49,081 nt of DNA from an uncultured Clostridia bacterium (GTDB lineage Bacteria > Bacillota > Clostridia > TANB77 > CAG-508): contig CANRPS010000007.1 in the NCBI GenBank assembly GCA_947632585.1, forward strand, positions 1 to 49,081. The letters are read 5' to 3'. This document shows, in pieces, positions 17,403 to 24,573 of this stretch; within the stretch, counting starts at the first letter, position 1; each line of letters begins with the position of its first letter. Under the pieces are notes generated by a model. It made no database searches. It saw nothing but the letters and a program-made list of their open reading frames with translations, and had not been told where the DNA came from. The translations under genes and the position numbers were made by a program.

Positions 17403-17443
17403 AAAAATCCTAAATTACTATAATAAGTATTTTAGGATTTCTT
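17403..17443. terminator. Bidirectional terminator shared by rqcH and ssrA
   Basis: Inverted repeat around AAATCCTAAA/TTTAGGATTT with A- and T-rich flanks, between the rqcH stop (17400) and the mature 3' end of tmRNA (17449). Confidence 0.8.
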
Positions 17444-17448
17444 ATTTT

Positions 17449-17801
17449 TGGTGGAGGTGAGGAGATTTGAACTCCTGTCCATTATACTTTCCACAAAAAC
17501 TTCTCCGAGTGCAGTTTACTATTTATATTCATTTAAATTACGCAAATAAACGTGCTTAATTTAAATATAGCTTTTAATTACCCTCTATCACCAAAGCAAT
17601 TGATAGATTCGTTTCCTACTAGTTTGACACCTTTATTTTATGCGTAGGCACATAAAACAAGGCGTTGCTGCAATTAGGCAGCAAATGCTAATTCTTTATT
17701 ATCAGCGTTTATTTTTATTTCGCTTTTTTATAGTGGCCGAAGCGACCATCCACTACTCGCTATTTTTACTTCTGGTATAATGTCGAAACCATTACACCCC
17801 C
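17449..17801 (-). ncRNA. ssrA: tmRNA (SsrA)
   Basis: 353 nt. The 5' end GGGGGTG pairs with CACCTCC before the 3' CCA, forming the tRNA-like acceptor (one G-U). GGTTTCGAC near the 5' end and the T arm near the 3' end are standard. The tag reading frame runs from 17721 to 17674: EIKINADNKELAFAA then TAA, assuming the GAA at 17719-17721 is the resume codon. The hydrophobic end LAFAA fits a ClpXP degron. tmRNA frees ribosomes stalled on mRNAs without a stop. It has its own promoter and lies between mutL and rqcH. Confidence 0.95.
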
Positions 17802-17817
17802 ATATATTACAATATCT

Positions 17818-17846
17818 ATTATACAATATATTAGCCTATTTTTCAA
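17818..17846 (-). promoter_or_regulatory. Sigma-A-type promoter of ssrA
   Basis: TTGAAA (17841-17846), a 17-nt spacer and TATAAT (17818-17823) on the minus strand, 16 nt before the mature 5' end of tmRNA. Confidence 0.8.
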
Positions 17847-17851
17847 TAGAA

Positions 17852-17884
17852 AACTCTGTAATAGATTTTATCCATTACAGAGTT
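17852..17884 (-). terminator. Terminator after mutL
   Basis: Perfect 11-bp inverted repeat (17852-17862 and 17874-17884) directly after the mutL stop and 6 nt from the ssrA -35 box. Confidence 0.7.
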
Positions 17885-17892
17885 AATTATTC

Positions 17893-20436
17893 CTATCTTC
17901 TTGAGAACTTCTTTTCAAGTTCATATTTAGACATCTTAATTGCTGTTGGTCTTCCATGAGGACAAGTAAATGGATTTGGAAGTTCCAAAAGTTTTGTCAT
18001 TAAACTATCTACTTCTTCTTTAGTTAAACACATATTAGCTTTTACTGCTGCTTTACAAGCAACTGTAGCAATAAATTTTTCTTCTTTTTCTTGTTTTGCA
18101 GTTCTTGCAACTGTATTTATTTCATCTAGAGTCTCTCTGAATAATTCTTGTGTATCTAAATCTATACATATTTCGGGAACACCAGATAATTTAACTGAGT
18201 TTTCATCAAATTGTTCTACAACAAATCCTGCTTTTCTGAATAAATCAAAGTTTTCTTTAGCAATATCCATTTCTTTGTGTGTTAATGTAATTATATCTGG
18301 TAATAATAGTAGTTGTGAATCTTTATTTACATCAGAAAAGAAATTTTTCTTTACTTTTTCATACATAATTCTTTCATGAGCTGCATGTTGATCCATAATA
18401 TATATATCGCTATTTATTTCTAAAATAATATATGTATTAAATGCTATACCTATAAATTTATATGTAGGTTTTTTATATTTTTCATTTCCTTCAAATAATG
18501 ATACATTACTATCTTTCATGTCAGTATCTATATCGTAGAATTCGTCTTCTTCTTTCTTTTTTTCAACTTGAAGTCGTCCACCATAAGGTTCTTTTCCAAA
18601 TAGTTCTCTATACATTGTTTCAAATGATAATTTATTCTTACCTAATTGTTCTGTATCTTTGTTTTCTTCTTGTATATCTTCTTCTGATTCGTTTGTTTCT
18701 GGTATATCATTTTCTGTTTGTTCTTCTTTTTCTTGATATTGATTCTCTTCTATGTTTTCTGCATATTCTTCATTATCTTCTTTTGGTTCTTCATTTATAA
18801 TTGTTTCTGGATTTTCTGTGTCTTTATCTATATTTTCTACTTCATTCTCACTCTCTGTTTTTTCTTCTAAGTTGTTTTCATTTGTTATTTCAAGTTCATT
18901 TGTAGATTGTACTATTTCTTCTTTATTTTCAAATTCTTCTTCTAAATTATCTTTTTGATCTGTAGGAATTTCTTCTTCAGGTTCTGAATTTATGTCATTG
19001 TTTTCATCTAATTTTTGTTCTTCTTCTATTTGCGGTTTATTTTCTATTTCTTCCTTAGATTCTTCTTCATAGTTTTCTGTTATAAAATTTAATCTTTTAG
19101 TTTCTTCTTTTTCTTGTGGTATAGATTGTGTTTCTTCTTGTATTAAAGCACTTCCTGCAAAAGCTTGTTTTATTTTTTCAATTGTTTTATCAATATTATC
19201 TTGCATTGCTCCTATTGCTTTTCCAATCTCACCTTCAGATGCATCCTTTGGTATTTCTGGAGCAACTTTAATTTCCTCTTTTTTAAAATCTTCTTTATTT
19301 GGAAGTCCAAATCCACTTTCTATTTTATTAGAGTTAGAGTTAGAAATAGAATAAGTTTGTTTTATTTTTTCTTCTATATTTGGAATTTTGAATGCATCTT
19401 TATTTGCCTCTTTAATTTCAAATATTTTTTCTCTCTCAGAAATAAATCCCCCTGTAAGTAAAGTATCTTTTACAGCATGGTACATTGCTTTAAAAGCTAT
19501 GTCTTCTTCTGCAAATCTTATTTCTAGTTTTGCTGGGTGAACATTTACATCTATTTTTGAAGGAACTATATCTAAATTTAAAATTAGGAATGGAAATTTT
19601 CCAATAGGAATCATTCCTTTGAATGCTTGATCTACCGCTGTAGATAAAGTTTTATCTTTTACATATCTTTCATTTACAAAAAATATTTGATTTGTTCTAT
19701 TTGATCTAGCAATTTCTGGTTTTCCTATAACTCCGCTTATCTTTATATATTCATATTCATAATTTACATCTAATAAATTATTAGCTATATCTTTTCCATA
19801 TATAGAATAAATTACATCCTTTATATTACCATTTCCATTTGTTTGAATTATTGTTTTCCCTGTATTAATAAGTTTTATGGAAATTTCAGGATGAATTAAA
19901 GCAATTCTTGTAACTACATCTTCAATATATCCTGATTCTGTAAAGTCTTTTTTTAAAAATTTATATCTAACAGGTGTGTTAAAAAATAGATTTCTTACAG
20001 TAATAGTTGTACCTTTTGAATAACTAATTTCATCTATTGATAAAATTTTCTCTCCTTCTACGACTATTCTAGTTCCTATATCTTCATCTTCTGTTTTTGT
20101 TACTAGTTCTACGTTTGAAATAGCAGCTATGCTTGCTAAAGCTTCACCTCTGAACCCCATAGTTTTTACAGAATTAAGATCATCAGCAGACCTAATTTTA
20201 CTTGTTGCATGTCTTGCAAATGCAAGTTCAACATCGTCTTTTGCAATTCCCTTTCCATTGTCTGTAATTCTAATAAATGAGATTCCACCATTTTTTATTT
20301 CTATTGTAATATTTTTTGCTCCAGCATCTATTGAATTTTCGACTATTTCTTTAATTACAGATGCTGGTCTTTCTATAACTTCACCAGCAGCAATTTTGTT
20401 TATAGTAAGTTCATCTAATAACACTATATTTCCCAT
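17893..20436 (-). CDS. mutL: DNA mismatch repair protein MutL
   Basis: 847 residues, against about 600-650 for most MutL. The N-terminal GHKL ATPase has ENSIDAGA, DNGKGIA and GFRGEALAS, followed by the transducer domain to about 335. A linker of some 300 residues, rich in E, N, D and K and predicted to be disordered, accounts for the extra length. The C-terminal domain carries DQHAAHERIMYE, the metal-binding endonuclease motif, plus CKAAVKAN and CPHGRP, so this is a nicking MutL as in species without MutH. No mutS is nearby. The gene is single and ends next to ssrA. Confidence 0.97.
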   Translation of the reverse strand: MGNIVLLDELTINKIAAGEVIERPASVIKEIVENSIDAGAKNITIEIKNGGISFIRITDNGKGIAKDDVELAFARHATSKIRSADDLNSVKTMGFRGEALASIAAISNVELVTKTEDEDIGTRIVVEGEKILSIDEISYSKGTTITVRNLFFNTPVRYKFLKKDFTESGYIEDVVTRIALIHPEISIKLINTGKTIIQTNGNGNIKDVIYSIYGKDIANNLLDVNYEYEYIKISGVIGKPEIARSNRTNQIFFVNERYVKDKTLSTAVDQAFKGMIPIGKFPFLILNLDIVPSKIDVNVHPAKLEIRFAEEDIAFKAMYHAVKDTLLTGGFISEREKIFEIKEANKDAFKIPNIEEKIKQTYSISNSNSNKIESGFGLPNKEDFKKEEIKVAPEIPKDASEGEIGKAIGAMQDNIDKTIEKIKQAFAGSALIQEETQSIPQEKEETKRLNFITENYEEESKEEIENKPQIEEEQKLDENNDINSEPEEEIPTDQKDNLEEEFENKEEIVQSTNELEITNENNLEEKTESENEVENIDKDTENPETIINEEPKEDNEEYAENIEENQYQEKEEQTENDIPETNESEEDIQEENKDTEQLGKNKLSFETMYRELFGKEPYGGRLQVEKKKEEDEFYDIDTDMKDSNVSLFEGNEKYKKPTYKFIGIAFNTYIILEINSDIYIMDQHAAHERIMYEKVKKNFFSDVNKDSQLLLLPDIITLTHKEMDIAKENFDLFRKAGFVVEQFDENSVKLSGVPEICIDLDTQELFRETLDEINTVARTAKQEKEEKFIATVACKAAVKANMCLTKEEVDSLMTKLLELPNPFTCPHGRPTAIKMSKYELEKKFSRR

Positions 20437-20605
20437 ATATAGCCTCCATTTTGTTTTTATTCAACTTTTAAAAAAATTATATCATTAATAAATTAGCTTT
20501 TCAACTGCTGTAACACAAAATTTTTAAATTCATATTATATAGAAATACAAAAGATACTTTAAATATAAGCAGAACTAAAATTTTTAACAAGGAGGTTTTT
20601 TTATC

Positions 20606-20722
20606 ATGTGTTGTAATAATGATGAAATTCTTTGGTTCATTATTCTTTTCTTACTTCTTTTCTGTGGTGGATGTGGCAACAAATGTTGTAATAATGACTG
20701 CGGTTCAGGTCCTAACTGTTAA
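20606..20722 (+). CDS. Small cysteine-rich hydrophobic protein 1
   Basis: 38 residues with nine cysteines: a CC-N-N head, a membrane-like stretch (WFIILFLLLF, residues 10-19), then CGGCGNKCC and CGSGPNC. AAGGAGG lies about 15 nt before the ATG. It is the first of two tandem genes of similar design on the plus strand. Similar mini-proteins in clostridia are annotated as chorion-class high-cysteine (HCB) proteins. Their function is unknown; a spore-coat role is a guess. The ORF is short, but the ribosome site and the paired neighbour support it. Confidence 0.7.
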   Translation: MCCNNDEILWFIILFLLLFCGGCGNKCCNNDCGSGPNC

Positions 20723-20767
20723 TAATACTTAATTATATTTGAATTTTAGAAAGGAGGTGTTTATATT

Positions 20768-20890
20768 ATGCCAGAAAATAGAGGCGGATGTGGATGTGGT
20801 TTCGGATTTGGTGACAATTGTAGCTGGATTATAATCCTTATCCTTTTAATATGCTGCTGTGGTGGTGGAAATAGAGGTGGATGTTGCTAA
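20768..20890 (+). CDS. Small cysteine/glycine-rich protein 2 (chorion-class high-cysteine type)
   Basis: 40 residues: a GGCGCGFGFGDNC head, a hydrophobic segment (WIIILILLI) and a CCCGGGNRGGCC tail, seven cysteines in all. AAAGGAGG precedes the ATG. It follows protein 1 by 45 nt and ends 22 nt before a strong bidirectional terminator, so the two probably form one unit. The layout matches clostridial chorion-class high-cysteine proteins of unknown function. The cysteines flanking one short helix suggest a small metal-binding or cross-linked membrane or coat peptide; that is inference. Confidence 0.75.
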   Translation: MPENRGGCGCGFGFGDNCSWIIILILLICCCGGGNRGGCC

Positions 20891-20911
20891 TAATTTCCAG
20901 ATAACTTTTAT

Positions 20912-20942
20912 AAGGAAAGAAATAAAAAATATTTCTTTCCTT
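20912..20942. terminator. Bidirectional terminator
   Basis: Perfect 13-bp inverted repeat (20912-20924 and 20930-20942) between the convergent mini-protein genes and the 98-residue gene. Confidence 0.85.
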
Positions 20943-20948
20943 ATTATT

Positions 20949-21245
20949 TTACTTATTACTTTCTAAAGAACCAACCATTAAATTGATTCCATCACAAAAT
21001 CCATTTCTATAAAATTTTTCTTCTGTATAAACATAAAATTTTAATATCTCTTCATCTATTAATTTAAAGTCTTTTTTTATTATTTCTTTCTCTTTTTTAG
21101 GAATTTTCTCAAGAATTCTTTTGTAAATTTCATCTAAACAAATATTATATTTCTCCTCATCTTTATATGAATTATTTATACTATTTTCCCTAAAAATTAA
21201 CCAATCCTTTAAAATATCATTATTAATTTTTCTTAAACTACTCAT
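20949..21245 (-). CDS. Hypothetical helical protein, 98 aa
   Basis: An acidic/basic helical protein without recognisable motif. The C-terminal part (FYVYTEEKFYRNGFCDGINLMV) resembles the end of small clostridial DUF6809-like proteins, in which a helix pair ends in a Y-x-x-G-F-x-x-G turn; I am not certain of that match. AGGAGGAGT lies just before the ATG. It stands alone between two terminators. Confidence 0.7.
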   Translation of the reverse strand: MSSLRKINNDILKDWLIFRENSINNSYKDEEKYNICLDEIYKRILEKIPKKEKEIIKKDFKLIDEEILKFYVYTEEKFYRNGFCDGINLMVGSLESNK

Positions 21246-21497
21246 ACATTACTCCTCCTAATATAGATTTTTTATATTTAGAAATATTGATTTGAACAAT
21301 TATAATTTAAAATTCTTCTAATTAACGCAATTTTAACATCTCTAAAATAAAAAATCCATCGAAAATTGTCGAAAAACTAAAATAATATTTTTATTGTATT
21401 AAATTGTTATATTTAAATTGTTATTTTCTAGCTAATTAGGTTTTTACTATATTTTATAAAAAATCCGACTCTTAGTTAAGTCGGATTTTTATAATTC
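21246..21497. other. Intergenic region
   Basis: AT-rich, with no ORF. It holds only the terminator at 21459-21490 for the gene that ends at 21498. No structured RNA is recognised. Confidence 0.6.
21459..21490 (-). terminator. Terminator
   Basis: Perfect 12-bp inverted repeat (21459-21470 and 21479-21490), GC-rich core CCGACT, followed by T-run on the minus strand. Confidence 0.85.
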
Positions 21498-21902
21498 TTA
21501 TTTTTTTCCTTTAAAAAAGTTAGCTATTCCTTTAAATGTAATTTCTTGATGTAAGAAATCATTTATTTCATTTTCAACTTTTTGTTGATATGGAGTTAAT
21601 TCTATTTTTATAGGTTTTGTCAAGTCAATTTCTTGGAATAAGAAAGCTTTAATTTTGCTCCATAATCCTTGTTTTGTAATAGCTTTTTCTTTTTCAATTG
21701 GTGCAAATTTTTCTTCTTCTGGTTTTTCTCCTGTAGAAAAGTTTCCAAATACACCACTTGCTTCTCCGCTAGATGCTTCTTCTATTACTGGTTCTTCAAT
21801 TTCGCCTTCAAAATAAGGGTTACTTATGCTCTTATCTGCGTTACCATCTCCAAACTCTATTCCACCAAAAACTCCGTCTTTATTTTCTTCTAATTCTGCC
21901 AT
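21498..21902 (-). CDS. Hypothetical acidic protein, 134 aa
   Basis: No family recognised. Residues 1-75 are acidic and probably disordered (VFGGIEFGDGNADKS, SSGEASGVFGNFSTGE). Residues 80-134 form a more structured basic part with LWSKIKAFLFQEIDLTKPIKI and VENEINDFLHQEITFKGI. AAGGAGGAG precedes the ATG. The gene is monocistronic, with its own terminator. The two F-G-repeat-like halves and the absence of a signal peptide suggest a cytoplasmic adaptor or structural protein; nothing more can be said. Confidence 0.75.
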   Translation of the reverse strand: MAELEENKDGVFGGIEFGDGNADKSISNPYFEGEIEEPVIEEASSGEASGVFGNFSTGEKPEEEKFAPIEKEKAITKQGLWSKIKAFLFQEIDLTKPIKIELTPYQQKVENEINDFLHQEITFKGIANFFKGKK

Positions 21903-22029
21903 CTTTCTCCTCCTTTGTATTAAATAAAATACTTTATTATCTTTATACTACAAAAAATAGAATTAATCAATAGTTGTAAGTAATTTTAATTTTACATTTT
22001 TGTAACATTTTTATTACATTATTATGTCT

Positions 22030-22590
22030 TTAAGTATTTTTCCATGTTTCATATGCTTTTTTTATTTCGTTTAATACTTGTTCTGGAGTTAGTTTGCTTG
22101 TATCTAATACAAAATCATAATTTGCCATATCATTCCTTACTACTCCATATAAATTTTTATATCTTTCTAAATCATTGTGTGTTCTTCTTATCATGTCTTC
22201 TTTTTGTGCCTCTATAGTAGGCAAATTCTCTGATGCTTTTCTAGCAGTATCTTCAAATGCCCTTTTAGCTGCCACATCTATATCTACTTTTAAATATACT
22301 TTAAATGATTCTGGAACCGCATACCATCCTAGTTTTGCATCTATTACTATATTTTGATGTGTTTTTGCATATTCAGTTGCACTTTTTTCAATTTGTGTGT
22401 CTATATCTGGATGTTTTTCTACATATTCTCCAAATTCTGTAACAGACATATTGTGTTCAATTGCTAATTTTCTAAAATATGCACCATTTCTATATAAATC
22501 ATAGTTTAAATCATCAGATAGCATTTTTGCTATTGTGCTTTGTCCGCTTGCCAAATCACCTGTTATTGAAATTATATCTTTTCTTTTCAT
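22030..22590 (-). CDS. Cytidylate kinase-like P-loop protein
   Basis: 186 residues of the type-2 (d)CMP kinase-like family: P-loop at residues 11-19, RNGAYFRKLA, a substrate-binding DAKLGWYAVP, LID-like RKASENL and RRTHNDLERYKNLYG. The P-loop reads GDLASGQST, with Gln where the catalytic Lys of GKS/T is expected, so the phosphate-binding lysine is missing. It may be a weakened or altered kinase. It follows rpoZ by 20 nt on the same strand and probably shares its transcript with remA and rpoZ. In many clostridia gmk lies between remA and rpoZ; here it is absent and this gene sits after rpoZ. Confidence 0.85.
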   Translation of the reverse strand: MKRKDIISITGDLASGQSTIAKMLSDDLNYDLYRNGAYFRKLAIEHNMSVTEFGEYVEKHPDIDTQIEKSATEYAKTHQNIVIDAKLGWYAVPESFKVYLKVDIDVAAKRAFEDTARKASENLPTIEAQKEDMIRRTHNDLERYKNLYGVVRNDMANYDFVLDTSKLTPEQVLNEIKKAYETWKNT

Positions 22591-22610
22591 TTTATTACCT
22601 CAAATTCTAT

Positions 22611-22802
22611 TTAATTATTAATCTCTACTTTTCCTTCGTTAATTTCATTTGCTGCAAGAGTTACTGGAGATTCTTCTTCTACTTCTGTTAATGTTTTATC
22701 TCCATTTGCTATCTGTCTTGCTCTTCTTGATGTTGCAATTACTAATGCGAAACGATTTTCTGCATGTTCTAAAAGTTCATTAACTGTTGGTTTTACTATC
22801 AT
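22611..22802 (-). CDS. rpoZ: RNA polymerase omega subunit
   Basis: 63 residues with the conserved omega core: MIVKPTVNELLEHAENRFALV, then ATSRRARQIANG and a short acidic tail with AANEINEGKV. Omega binds beta' and aids polymerase assembly. The only ATG start is at 22802, because TAG lies four codons upstream in frame. The ribosome site AAAGGAG is some 39 nt away at 22841-22847, with a perfect 10-bp hairpin (22813-22838) between. The hairpin would bring it to about 12 nt from the ATG. Neighbour remA upstream is the usual partner. Confidence 0.93.
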   Translation of the reverse strand: MIVKPTVNELLEHAENRFALVIATSRRARQIANGDKTLTEVEEESPVTLAANEINEGKVEINN

Positions 22803-22812
22803 AAATATTATC

Positions 22813-22838
22813 TATAATATATCTATAAATATATTATA
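22813..22838 (-). promoter_or_regulatory. Hairpin between the rpoZ ribosome site and start codon
   Basis: Perfect 10-bp palindrome with a 6-nt loop in the rpoZ leader. AAAGGAG is 2 nt 5' of it and the ATG 10 nt 3' of it. Confidence 0.65.
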
Positions 22839-22858
22839 TGCTCCTTTCTATAAATTTT

Positions 22859-23107
22859 TTATTCTTGTTCTATATTATTATCTAGTCTTCCAGCTATTGT
22901 TTCAGCTTGAACTGCTGATAAAACTATATGATCCGAATCCATTATTAAAACTGCCCTTGTCTTTCTTCCAAAAGTTGCATCTATTGCAGTACCATTGTCT
23001 TTAGCTTCTTGTACCATTCTTTTTATTGGAGCTGAATCAGGACTTACTATAGCAACTATTTTATCTGCCGAAACAGTGTTTCCAAAACCAATATTTATTA
23101 ATCTCAT
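22859..23107 (-). CDS. remA: RemA family regulator (DUF370)
   Basis: 82 residues covering the whole family: [30 protein letters not shown], a central [18 protein letters not shown], and an acidic tail. In Bacillus subtilis RemA is a ring-forming DNA-binding activator of biofilm matrix genes. In clostridia the gene is a constant neighbour of rpoZ and gmk, and its target is less well defined. The first gene of the remA-rpoZ-kinase unit, with GGAGGATAT before the ATG. Confidence 0.95.
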   Translation of the reverse strand: MRLINIGFGNTVSADKIVAIVSPDSAPIKRMVQEAKDNGTAIDATFGRKTRAVLIMDSDHIVLSAVQAETIAGRLDNNIEQE

Positions 23108-23177
23108 AATTCATATCCTCCATTTAAAATCTTTTATTATTTTATCATATTTTTATAATAAAGTCTAGTAAAAGTAT

Positions 23178-23675
23178 CTATTTTTCTGTTGTTTCTTTAT
23201 GTTTTCTTTTTTTAGCTTCTTTTTTCACAGGTTCTTCTTTGACTATTTCATGAATATCACTTAAACTTTTTAAATATTTTCTTCTTTCTTTGGTAAAAAT
23301 TAATATTGATTTTATAATATAATATATTACAAAAATACATCCTGAAAATAAAATAAATTTATCAAATGATATATCAAATTTCTTTATTTCTTGCCAGATT
23401 GTTAGTTCATGAATTGCTAAAACTAATACTTCAATTCCATTTATAGCTAATTTCCCACTATCTTTATGATAAGCAATTTCAAATATTATTATGCTTAAAA
23501 ATAGAAATACCAAACTGATTATTTTTATTATATTTGAAATTATAATTTCTCCTAATTTAAAATATGCAACATTAATTAGTATAAAATATATTGCTATTAC
23601 CGCTGCTATAATCATGTTTTCAATTATTCTGTTTCTTGCAATTTTACTATTTTCTTTTTCTATATTTTCTTCCAT
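23178..23675 (-). CDS. Hypothetical four-helix membrane protein
   Basis: 165 residues, four predicted membrane segments (about 17-38, 45-68, 72-92 and 103-125) and charged tails. The C-terminus is very basic (VKKEAKKRKHK). No family recognised. GGAGGAAAAAT precedes the start. It is 70 nt upstream of remA on the same strand, so it may be cotranscribed with remA and rpoZ. It lies just after tRNA-Glu in the direction of transcription. Confidence 0.75.
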   Translation of the reverse strand: MEENIEKENSKIARNRIIENMIIAAVIAIYFILINVAYFKLGEIIISNIIKIISLVFLFLSIIIFEIAYHKDSGKLAINGIEVLVLAIHELTIWQEIKKFDISFDKFILFSGCIFVIYYIIKSILIFTKERRKYLKSLSDIHEIVKEEPVKKEAKKRKHKETTEK

Positions 23676-23754
23676 AGTTTATACCGATTTTTCCTCCTCT
23701 TACAAAATAAAAGTAGAATAGGTCTGTCCTTTCTACTTTAATGTTTTGGTATAT

Positions 23755-23829
23755 TGGTGACCCCTACGGGAATCGAACCCATGATTTGGCCTTGAGAGGG
23801 CCACGTCTTAACCTCTTGACCAAGGGGCC
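23755..23829 (-). tRNA. tRNA-Glu (anticodon CTC)
   Basis: 75 nt with acceptor GGCCCCT pairing with AGGGGTC (one G-U), discriminator A and encoded CCA. The anticodon stem is TGGCC/GGCCA with loop CTCTCAA (anticodon CTC). Confidence 0.93.
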
Positions 23830-23920
23830 ATAAAAATGTCATATATTTATTTATACCATTTTTTTTTAGTTTAGTCAACTTTTTAGATAAAATTAGAATT
23901 AGTTTATCTTCGTAAATAAT

Positions 23921-23962
23921 AAAAAAGACCTAATTAAATTACAATTTAATTAGGTCTTTTTT
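23921..23962 (-). terminator. Terminator after hpf
   Basis: Perfect 20-bp inverted repeat (23921-23940 and 23943-23962) with long A and T runs, 2 nt from the hpf stop. Confidence 0.85.
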
Positions 23963-23963
23963 T

Positions 23964-24491
23964 CTATGCTTCTGGTTCAACTATTCCATAATTTTTAGTA
24001 TCTTTTAGTTTATAAATTACACATACTTTATTTGTATCAATGTTTATAAATGGCATAAAATTGTGTGTTGGTCTTTCTTGTAATTTTAGCATTGCATCTT
24101 CTGGAGTAAGTGGTTTTATTTCATAATATCCGTATTTTAGTATTTCATCTTTTATTTCGTTTTCAGCATCAGATTCTTTGTGAAAATCTTTTAAAGAACC
24201 TTCTCTTATCATTTTTTCTTTTTTAGTTTTAGTTTTTCTTATTTGTCCTTCTAATATATCTGCAACTCTATCTAAAGATGCATATAAATCTCTTTCTTCA
24301 GCTTCAGCTCTATATTTTTCTCCATTTGCTATTACAGATACTTCTGCAATTTGTTCATTTTTTTCAGTTCTGATTGTAACTTCAGCCTTAGCATTTTCAA
24401 AGTATTTATCGATTCTTTCTAATTTTTTTTCCACATAATTATTTATAGCTTCTGTAACTTTTATTTCTTTTCCTAAAACTTTTACTTCCAT
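23964..24491 (-). CDS. hpf: Long-form ribosome hibernation promoting factor
   Basis: 175 residues. The N-terminal S30AE domain (MEVKVLGKEIKVTEAINNYVEKKLERIDKYF to about 100) binds between the 30S head and body. The C-terminal domain (FMPFINIDTNKVCVIYKLKDTKNYG) dimerises to form inactive 100S ribosomes. Length matches long HPF of Firmicutes. GGAGGAGC lies before the ATG. The gene is alone, ended by an exceptionally strong hairpin. The usual regulation is stationary-phase induction; no specific promoter is identified here. Confidence 0.95.
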   Translation of the reverse strand: MEVKVLGKEIKVTEAINNYVEKKLERIDKYFENAKAEVTIRTEKNEQIAEVSVIANGEKYRAEAEERDLYASLDRVADILEGQIRKTKTKKEKMIREGSLKDFHKESDAENEIKDEILKYGYYEIKPLTPEDAMLKLQERPTHNFMPFINIDTNKVCVIYKLKDTKNYGIVEPEA

Positions 24492-24573
24492 AATGCTCCT
24501 CCTTTTTATTTTTTATTATGTCTTTTTATTATATATATTTTTTTATCATTTGGCAAGTTTTTTATAAAAACTT

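Noticed and set aside
18498..18958. Plus-strand ORFs opposite the mutL linker
   Set aside because: They are low-complexity mirror images of the E/N-rich linker, with no ribosome site.
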